From positions 1 through 39,724 of the forward strand of contig CALUNB010000024.1 in assembly GCA_944321885.1 (NCBI GenBank): a stretch of DNA of 39,724 nucleotides, given 5' to 3'. The DNA is from an uncultured Bacteroidales bacterium. GTDB lineage: Bacteria > Bacteroidota > Bacteroidia > Bacteroidales > P3. The notes under the pieces are model-generated. The model made no database searches, was not told where the DNA came from, and saw nothing but the letters and a program-made list of their open reading frames with translations. Each line of letters begins with the position of its first letter. Position 1 is the first letter of the stretch. The translations under genes were made by a program, and so were the position numbers. Below, piece by piece: positions 34,113-39,724 of this stretch.

Positions 34113-35996
34113 TTAGTCGGTTGGATTTTCGGGGCTGTCGAGCAGGAATTGCTGCAAGAAAAGGGAAATATTCACATTCGAAGGAAGCTGGAACTTCTTG
34201 CGGATATGGTAAATCAGGGTTTCGATGGTCCGTACCGAACGGTTGCTGATTTCTGCGATTTCCTTGGTATTCAAGTTGGAAGCCAAAAGGGCGCAAAGCC
34301 GCTGTTCCACAGGGGAAAGCGTGGGGGCGGCAGTATGCAGGCGTGAATAGAAATCCTTGTGGATTTGCTCGAAATAGAACTTGAATTCCCCCCAGCTGTC
34401 GATGTTCCGGTCAAAGACCTGGATTTCCTTCCGCATGCTTTCGGCCAAGTGCTTCCGTTCTTCCGCGTTTTCGCATGCGGCCAATTGTCCGATTTCGGAG
34501 TCGATTTGATGCAGCATTTCGTTGACCCGGACCCAATGCAGGGAGCGTGAGGCCAATTCCCGGTTCTTGCTTTCGATGGAAGACTCGAAGTGCTGCCAGT
34601 CCTCGCGGCTTTGGCGGGTGAGGGATTCCTTGATATCCTCCATTTGGTGGTGGATACGTAGGTTCTCCTTATCCTGCCTGCGGACTTTTTTCAACGTCCG
34701 CAGCATGAGGAGGGTCAAAACCAACATGGCGGCCACGAGGATGCTTAAGACGATGGCTTTCTTTTGGTTCGCAAGAGAAGTCAGTGCCAGTTCCTGTTCG
34801 AGGAGTTGTTTTTCGGAAGCGGCCTTGTAGGCTTCGTACTGGTAGTTGAGCGCCGCCATCTTTTCCTGGTTCAAGGCCCCTGTTACCGAATCCCGTTTGG
34901 CGATTCCGGCGGTATAGAGGTCCTTGAACTCCTGGTAACGGCCGAAATGGAAGAGCAATTCGGCGTATTCGATCATCATGGAAGACAGGATGTCGTTGGC
35001 ATCCAGTTTCCGGGCAATATCCAAGGCTTGGAGGTACAAAGCTTGGGATTTTTCCCATTCCTCGTTTTGGCGGTACAGCCAAGCCAAATTCTGCAAGGCT
35101 ACGGCTTCCACGTAGGAATTTCCGGCTTGCCGGGCGATGCCGATGGTTTTTTGGAGGTATTCCCGGGCAAGCCGGGTTTCGCCGATTTCCATGTAAATCA
35201 AGGCCATGTTGTGGTAGGCGAAAATCCGGCCGGAGGCGGATTCCGGTGTTCCCGCCACGGCTTTTTCCAAGAAAAGGATGGCCGAATCGTATTCTTGCAT
35301 CGAATAGTACAGGCCGGCGATATGGTTGTAAAGGATGTTCTGTTGTTGGTCTTTGCTTTGCCCCTCGGGCATGGAATGGAAGATGTCGAGAGCTTTTTCA
35401 TGGTATTTCCGGGACTCGTCCAAACGGTTGTTGCGCATGTAGATGTAACCGAGGTACGAATTGGCTTGCAGTTTGACCCAGTCCGGGACAGGCATTTTGA
35501 GTAGATCCAACAAGTTGGAGGCCCCTTCTTCGTAGGTGCCGGTACTGATGGAGATGATGCCGGATCTGAACTTGGTTTCCATGTACTGCATACTGTCATC
35601 ATGGCTCCAAGTCGTTTTCCCTTCTTTTCCATCGAGGATGAGGCGGCAGGTCTTCAGGGCTTCGGAGAGAAAGCCCTGTCCTTGGAGATAGGCTGTTTTT
35701 TCTTTCAGTGTCCGGTATTGATCTTCCTCACGGCCCTCGGCGGCGTACAGCGTGGCCAGGGAATCAAAAAAAGAGCTCTTTTGCAGGCTTCCGAGGCTGG
35801 AATCCTTCAGGGCTTCGGAATAGTAGAAGATGCGGGCCTTGATACGGGTGGATGCCGTGCCCGTGTCGGTGGGAGCTTTTGCCGGGAGGAAGAACGGACA
35901 CAGCAAGAAGATGCTTCCTGTTCCCAGAATCTTTGCCAGACGGGAAACCGGGCGGGCTGTGCGGGTTGTCGTTTTCGTCCTGGCTGGTTCTCTCAT
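34113..35996 (-). CDS. Transmembrane TPR/LuxR-type regulator (right module)
   Basis: A 627-residue paralogue of the left-module regulator, with the same layout: N-terminal hydrophobic segment at about 24-40 (TGSIFLLCPFFLPAKA), TPR-like repeats at about 75-365 (SYLGYIYMRNNRLDESRKYH, HNMALIYMEIGETRLAREYL), transmembrane helix at about 414-433 (AIVLSILVAAMLVLTLLML), a coiled coil, and a LuxR-type helix-turn-helix at about 560-606 (LSPVEQRLCALLASN, TKEIAEISNRSVRTIETLIY). The two share long stretches such as FKFYFEQIHKDFYS and SSIESKNRELASRSL. Its ATG overlaps the stop of the upstream glycosyltransferase gene as ATGA, so the two are probably translationally coupled and its expression follows that of the glycosyltransferase. 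Control of the secreted genes downstream is inferred. Confidence 0.9.
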   Translation of the reverse strand: MREPARTKTTTRTARPVSRLAKILGTGSIFLLCPFFLPAKAPTDTGTASTRIKARIFYYSEALKDSSLGSLQKSSFFDSLATLYAAEGREEDQYRTLKEKTAYLQGQGFLSEALKTCRLILDGKEGKTTWSHDDSMQYMETKFRSGIISISTGTYEEGASNLLDLLKMPVPDWVKLQANSYLGYIYMRNNRLDESRKYHEKALDIFHSMPEGQSKDQQQNILYNHIAGLYYSMQEYDSAILFLEKAVAGTPESASGRIFAYHNMALIYMEIGETRLAREYLQKTIGIARQAGNSYVEAVALQNLAWLYRQNEEWEKSQALYLQALDIARKLDANDILSSMMIEYAELLFHFGRYQEFKDLYTAGIAKRDSVTGALNQEKMAALNYQYEAYKAASEKQLLEQELALTSLANQKKAIVLSILVAAMLVLTLLMLRTLKKVRRQDKENLRIHHQMEDIKESLTRQSREDWQHFESSIESKNRELASRSLHWVRVNEMLHQIDSEIGQLAACENAEERKHLAESMRKEIQVFDRNIDSWGEFKFYFEQIHKDFYSRLHTAAPTLSPVEQRLCALLASNLNTKEIAEISNRSVRTIETLIYHIRKKFQLPSNVNISLFLQQFLLDSPENPTD

Positions 35997-37600
35997 TCCA
36001 AAACCACGATTTTATAGGGACCTACCGTATGCGTTTCCTTGTCTTGCAGGTAACGGGCCAGTTCGGGCCGTCTGTTGATATGGCGTTCGCTCATCATGAC
36101 CACGGTATGGTGCAATCCTTCCAATTGGGCGATGGGGTCCTGCCGGTCGTCCAACTGGCGTATCTTTTCACCGAGGAACACATCCGTGTTCTCGGAACGG
36201 CGCAGGTAAAGGGAATGGAAATGCTCCAAACCTTTTTCTTCGCTCAGTTCTACCGCTCTTTGGCATACGTCCCGGTAACCGATATACGGATTGATGGCCG
36301 GGACGGAGAATCCGCCGGCAAAAGCCGCCAAGAGGATGGAAAAGCCCATCGTGTTGATGGCCTTGCGGATGCTCCTTTGCTTGAAAAGATAGTAGAAAAT
36401 GAAAATGCCTGCCACCGAAAAGATGCCGGCGGCGATATAGAAGAAGACTTGGCCTAAATAGTCCAATCCGGTGAAATTGGCCACGATGACCAAAGCCGGT
36501 AACGCCAAGACGTAAACCAAGGCCGGAATTGCCAAGGAGGCTGCCAACCAGCCGTTCCAAGGGAACTTGCGCATCAGGGCCACGGTGATGAAAACGAAGA
36601 ACGGCACGATAGGTGCCAAGTAGACCCCTAATTTGCCGCTGACCAACGAAAGCATGATGAAGGTGGTCCAGATGCTGGCATTCCAGAAGTGTTCGGTATC
36701 GGTGGTGAGCCGGTGTTTGAGCATGCCCGCTACCAAGGTTCCCACGATAAACAAGCTGTAAGGTGCCAGGTTCGGCCAGATTTGGATCAGGTAGAAATAG
36801 AAAGGTTTCTTGTGGTGGAAAGCATCCACGGCCCGCCCGGCGGTCTGGTGGAAAAGCAGGTTGGAAAGGTAGGAGGTTCCATGGTCTTCAAGGTAAACGC
36901 CTAAGAACCAGGCCCCGCAAAGCAGGACCAACAGGCCGGCCATGCGCCAGTTCCAATAGTGGAAGAAGGTACGGGCTTCCCGTTTGTAAACCAGGAAAAC
37001 CAAGGGGCAAAGCAAGGGCATGAGGATGCCCACCGGACCTTTGGTGAAGATGGCCAAGAAAGTGTAAAGACCGAACAAGAGGCTTTGTTTCTTGAAGTTG
37101 CCTTTGCCTTGGAACATCTTGAAAAAGGTGTGCAGGGCCAGGACGATGAACATGGTCATCAAGGTGTCCATGCGGGCGAACACGTTCAAGCCGAGGAAGA
37201 GTCCGCAGGTGAGCAGCATCAACTGCGAGGTAAGCCGCCAACTCTTGTCTGCCAAGGGGCAGCTCGTCAGCAGCCAATTCCGCATGATACGCATCGTGAC
37301 CAAGGCCGGGATGAGGGAGAAAAGGGTGATGAACCACATATGGTGCTGCCCGAAAATGAGTTTTCCCAGCATCACGATCCAAAGGTAGAGAGGCGGTTTG
37401 TCGGCGTAAGGCTCGCCGTTGTTGGTAAAGGTGAAGATATCCCCGTTGCGCAGGGCTTCGTCGGCGATGCTCAGGTAGCGGAGTTCGTTGGAAACCGAGG
37501 CATCCCGCAAAATCATGATCGGGAGGAATGCCACGATGGCAATGAGAGGCAGGTATTTTTCGATGGTTCGCATCAAGGGGGTGGAATGGGCAGCCATCAT
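35993..37600 (-). CDS. GT-C glycosyltransferase, ArnT/PMT-like
   Basis: A 535-residue integral membrane protein with about a dozen hydrophobic helices. After the first helix the loop has Asp33 and Glu39 (RDASVSNELRYLSIADEAL) and then ADKPPLYLW, the pattern of ArnT and related protein-mannosyltransferase-like enzymes that move a sugar from a polyprenyl phosphate to lipid A or another acceptor on the periplasmic side. The acceptor and sugar cannot be told from sequence. It lies 54 bases after the GT2 gene, which could make the lipid-linked sugar donor, and overlaps the regulator gene by ATGA. Confidence 0.88.
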   Translation of the reverse strand: MMAAHSTPLMRTIEKYLPLIAIVAFLPIMILRDASVSNELRYLSIADEALRNGDIFTFTNNGEPYADKPPLYLWIVMLGKLIFGQHHMWFITLFSLIPALVTMRIMRNWLLTSCPLADKSWRLTSQLMLLTCGLFLGLNVFARMDTLMTMFIVLALHTFFKMFQGKGNFKKQSLLFGLYTFLAIFTKGPVGILMPLLCPLVFLVYKREARTFFHYWNWRMAGLLVLLCGAWFLGVYLEDHGTSYLSNLLFHQTAGRAVDAFHHKKPFYFYLIQIWPNLAPYSLFIVGTLVAGMLKHRLTTDTEHFWNASIWTTFIMLSLVSGKLGVYLAPIVPFFVFITVALMRKFPWNGWLAASLAIPALVYVLALPALVIVANFTGLDYLGQVFFYIAAGIFSVAGIFIFYYLFKQRSIRKAINTMGFSILLAAFAGGFSVPAINPYIGYRDVCQRAVELSEEKGLEHFHSLYLRRSENTDVFLGEKIRQLDDRQDPIAQLEGLHHTVVMMSERHINRRPELARYLQDKETHTVGPYKIVVLE

Positions 37601-37654
37601 GCGGGGTATTGGGGTTTTAGAGGTTTTTGTTTTGGGGGCCGGTTTGCCAGGAGG

Positions 37655-38467
37655 TTAATCCTGGTTTGCGTTTTTCCTTGTGTCGGGACCCGCTCCTGTG
37701 TTTGAATCCGCTTCCGTCCATCCGGTCGGGTAGACGGGAACCAAATCCGTATTTGACACATGGTAGTTGATGTAATTTTTCCGCATCCAGCGCAGGGCCA
37801 GGCAGTCGAGGAAAGGGCCTACCAAACGGTTCCACATGCTGTATTTGGACACCCCGGCCACGCGGGCGTAGGAGGGGACGTGGATTTGCTTGGCTGTGCC
37901 TTCCTGCAAGAGAATCAGGGCTTGGATGAAACGGTGCATGCCGGTGAAGAACGGCATTTTCTTGGCCGCGTCGGTCCGCATGACCTTGAGCGGGCAACCG
38001 GTGTCGATGGCTCCGTCATGGGTCATGCTGCGTCGGAACGCGTTCCCGATTTTGGATTGTATCTTCTTGGAACGGGTGTCCTGGCGGTTCATCCGGATGC
38101 CTGCTACCAAGGTGTACTCCTTGCGGTATTCCAAAAGGGTGTTGAAGTCTTCGGGCTTGGTCTGCAAATCGGCATCGATATAGCCTAGATATTCCGAGAA
38201 ACAAGCATCGAAACCGGCTTTCAGGGCCGCGCTCTTACCGGAATTCCGCTTGTAAGAGAGGTAGAAGAAATCAGGATTCGCCTTGCAGGCATTCTGGATT
38301 TTTTCCAAGCTGGAATCGCTGGAGCCATCGTTCACGAACAGGACGCAGGTCTTGCAGGCGGCTTGGGGAAGGTAGTCGGACAATTCTTTGACCAAGGGTT
38401 CCATGCACGCCTCTTCGTTGAACACGGGGACGATGATGGTGAACTCGTAATTTCTTGTTTGGTTCAT
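37655..38467 (-). CDS. GT2 glycosyltransferase, dolichol-phosphate-mannose-synthase-like
   Basis: A 270-residue GT-A-fold enzyme with TIIVPVFNEE near the start, FVNDGSSDSS (about 44-53), GKSAALKAGF, and the metal-binding DxD as DAD at 98-100 (YIDADLQTK). It lacks C-terminal membrane helices, so it is of the soluble DPM1-like type that loads a sugar onto a polyprenyl phosphate at the inner membrane. It pairs with the GT-C enzyme downstream, which would use that donor. The start is the ATG at 38467 giving MNQTRNYEFT. The upstream reading to 38563 runs into the divergent promoter region. Confidence 0.9.
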   Translation of the reverse strand: MNQTRNYEFTIIVPVFNEEACMEPLVKELSDYLPQAACKTCVLFVNDGSSDSSLEKIQNACKANPDFFYLSYKRNSGKSAALKAGFDACFSEYLGYIDADLQTKPEDFNTLLEYRKEYTLVAGIRMNRQDTRSKKIQSKIGNAFRRSMTHDGAIDTGCPLKVMRTDAAKKMPFFTGMHRFIQALILLQEGTAKQIHVPSYARVAGVSKYSMWNRLVGPFLDCLALRWMRKNYINYHVSNTDLVPVYPTGWTEADSNTGAGPDTRKNANQD

Positions 38468-38514
38468 GGGGCACATTTTTGGGCGCACGGCCTCTTCAAT
38501 TTTGCTGAAACTTG

Positions 38515-38522
38515 CAAAAATA
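38515..38522 (-). promoter_or_regulatory. Possible -7 box ahead of the GT2 gene
   Basis: Minus-strand TATTTTTG fits TAnnTTTG, 48 bases from the start codon, but no -33 box stands at the right distance. It lies in the divergent gap shared with the LAB_N gene. Confidence 0.35.
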
Positions 38523-38717
38523 GTTTTTTTGCGCGTATTCCCGCGAGGGTTCGGAAATTTCACCGAATCTTCAAAAAATCTCTAAATTCGCGGCTTTTTG
38601 GCATAGGGTGCGGTTTTGTCACCGTGGTTCCGGGGATGTTTCGGGGAATAATTCCACGGAAAGTTGATCTGGAAATCCTGGCGGACGACCCTGAAAAAGC
38701 CCTGAAAAACAAACGAA

Positions 38718-39647
38718 ATGTCTTTTTTCTTGGATTTGGCATCTGTGGCGGTCGATACCGCTGTCCGGGCGGGGGCAAGCCAGCCGCTCGATAGCATGGG
38801 GGCTTGCCTTTCCGATACCGTGGCCGTTGTGGCACAGCTTCCGGCTTCTTCTTCCGGCTCTTCCTTTTGGACTGTTTTAATGGATTGGTTCCGTGAGCTT
38901 TTTACGCAGGAAGACTGGGGTATTTACCTGATAGGCTTCCTGGCCCAACTGCTCTTTTCTGCCAGACTTCTGTTGCAATGGTTGCTTTCAGAAAAAAGCC
39001 GCAAGGTGCAAAGTCCTGGCATCTATTGGATTCTGAGCATTGCCGGAGCCTTCCTGCTGACGGTCTACGGTTGGTTCCGCGAGGATTTTTCCATCATCCT
39101 CGGCCAATTCATCACTTACTACATTTACATGTGGAACCTCCGGGAAAAGAAGATTTGGCAGCCTTTGCCCAAGGTGTTGCGTTGGGTGCTGGTGCTGACC
39201 CCGGTCGTCGCCATGCTGTTTTGCTTGCGCAAGGCCGATGCCTTTTTCAATTCTTTTTTCCGGAATCCCGATGTTTCGATAGGATTGCTTATATTTGGCT
39301 CTTTGGGCCAGGTCATTTTTACGCTGCGCTTTGTTTACCAGATTATTTATTCCTACCGTCGCAAGGAATCGGTCTTGCCGGTCGGTTTCTGGATACTGAG
39401 CCTGGTGGGAGCCAGTACGATCATGGCCTACGGCATTGTGCGTAACGACCCCGTCCTGATTCTGGGGCAGTCGTTCGGCTGGGTGGCTTACTTACGGAAC
39501 ATCATGCTGTGGAGCCGTCAGAAACGGCTCCAGGCGAAACAGGATGCGCTATCCGGTACCAAAGCCGGTACCAAGGCCGATTCCGGTCTGGTTGCCGGTT
39601 CGCCCGCTGCTACCGTTGCCGGACCCGGTGCCGGGAAAAATTGTTGA
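38718..39647 (+). CDS. Membrane protein with two LAB_N (lipid A biosynthesis N-terminal) domains
   Basis: The only plus-strand gene in the window. It encodes 309 residues. A poorly conserved first 60 residues precede LAB_N domain 1 at about 68-142 (AQLLFSARLLLQWLLSEKS, YWILSIAGAFLLTVYGWFRE, FSIILGQFITYYIYMWNLRE) and domain 2 at about 188-264 (GQVIFTLRFVYQIIYSYRRK, FWILSLVGASTIMAYGIVRN, VLILGQSFGWVAYLRNIMLW). A low-complexity tail rich in Gly, Ala, Thr and Lys follows. LAB_N proteins are small membrane proteins often encoded beside GT2 and ArnT-like genes, and are thought to take part in moving or using lipid-linked sugars. That fits the divergent genes here. The ATG at 38718 is the first in frame. 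A later start (Met55, MDWFREL) is possible. Confidence 0.88.
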   Translation: MSFFLDLASVAVDTAVRAGASQPLDSMGACLSDTVAVVAQLPASSSGSSFWTVLMDWFRELFTQEDWGIYLIGFLAQLLFSARLLLQWLLSEKSRKVQSPGIYWILSIAGAFLLTVYGWFREDFSIILGQFITYYIYMWNLREKKIWQPLPKVLRWVLVLTPVVAMLFCLRKADAFFNSFFRNPDVSIGLLIFGSLGQVIFTLRFVYQIIYSYRRKESVLPVGFWILSLVGASTIMAYGIVRNDPVLILGQSFGWVAYLRNIMLWSRQKRLQAKQDALSGTKAGTKADSGLVAGSPAATVAGPGAGKNC

Positions 39648-39657
39648 ACCTTTCGAT

Positions 39658-39724
39658 TAAGCCGAGCGCCATGCCAAGCTTGCTTGAGCATGGCCGAGGC
39701 GGAGAAAGCTGCGCGAAAGCGAAC
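39658..39724. repeat. Dispersed intergenic repeat, copy 3 (cut by window end)
   Basis: TAAGCCGAGCGC, AAGCTTGCTTGAGCATGGCC and GAGGCGGAGAAAG closely match 5691-5740. The ending GCTGCGCGAAAGCG also resembles 5820-5831. Confidence 0.6.

Noticed and set aside
1..39724. CRISPR arrays, tRNA or rRNA genes, integrase or phage genes
   Set aside because: No regularly spaced repeats, cloverleaf-like sequences, rRNA segments or recombinase motifs were seen in reading through the window.

Overview
The window comes from a member of the Bacteroidota, most likely order Bacteroidales. It encodes several large secreted proteins that end in type IX secretion system (T9SS) sorting domains, membrane-anchored TPR/LuxR regulators, an EF-G paralogue with a degenerate GTPase site, and Bacteroidota-type -7 boxes (TAnnTTTG) ahead of some transcription units. 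The genus cannot be fixed from sequence alone. Except for the last gene, every gene I accept lies on the minus strand, so operons read from right to left.

Left part (1-7700). A lipoprotein metallopeptidase (HEFGH motif) is followed, in upstream order, by a RhuM-family pseudogene broken by a deletion and frameshift, an EF-G paralogue with altered G2, G3 and G4 motifs, and a shikimate kinase just downstream of an iron-type superoxide dismutase. Hairpins and dispersed repeats fill the gaps.

Lysine fermentation (7702-12900). One operon behind a recognisable promoter encodes a CoA-transferase alpha subunit, 3-aminobutyryl-CoA ammonia-lyase (kal), 3-keto-5-aminohexanoate cleavage enzyme (kce), 3,5-diaminohexanoate dehydrogenase (kdd) and lysine 2,3-aminomutase (kamA). 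The CoA-transferase beta subunit and the beta-lysine 5,6-aminomutase (kamD/kamE) are not in the window. KamA carries a basic C-terminal tail of about 205 residues with repeated AT-hook-like RGRKPK motifs.

Two sister secretion modules (13095-24421 and 24749-35996). Each module reads, in transcription order: a transmembrane TPR/LuxR regulator; a leader with two conserved blocks, one containing CGTA-N12-TACG; three T9SS-type secreted multidomain proteins (adhesin-like jelly rolls, CARDB-like and FN3-like domains); a tiny membrane protein; and a GC-rich hairpin whose arms contain (G)GCGGTGTG or a close variant. I infer that each regulator controls the secreted proteins next to it. In the right-hand module the middle secreted gene is a pseudogene with a 1-nt frameshift, a 193-bp MITE inserted in frame and a probable loss of most of the sorting domain. 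A second copy of the MITE sits in the leader of the left-hand module. Both copies have 19-bp terminal inverted repeats and 5-bp target duplications.

Right edge (35993-39647). The right-hand regulator overlaps, by ATGA, a GT-C (ArnT/PMT-like) glycosyltransferase gene. That gene follows a GT2 (dolichol-phosphate-mannose-synthase-like) gene, and divergent from this is a membrane protein with two LAB_N domains. The three resemble a lipid A or LPS sugar-modification set, which is of interest because T9SS cargo is anchored to a special LPS in related organisms.
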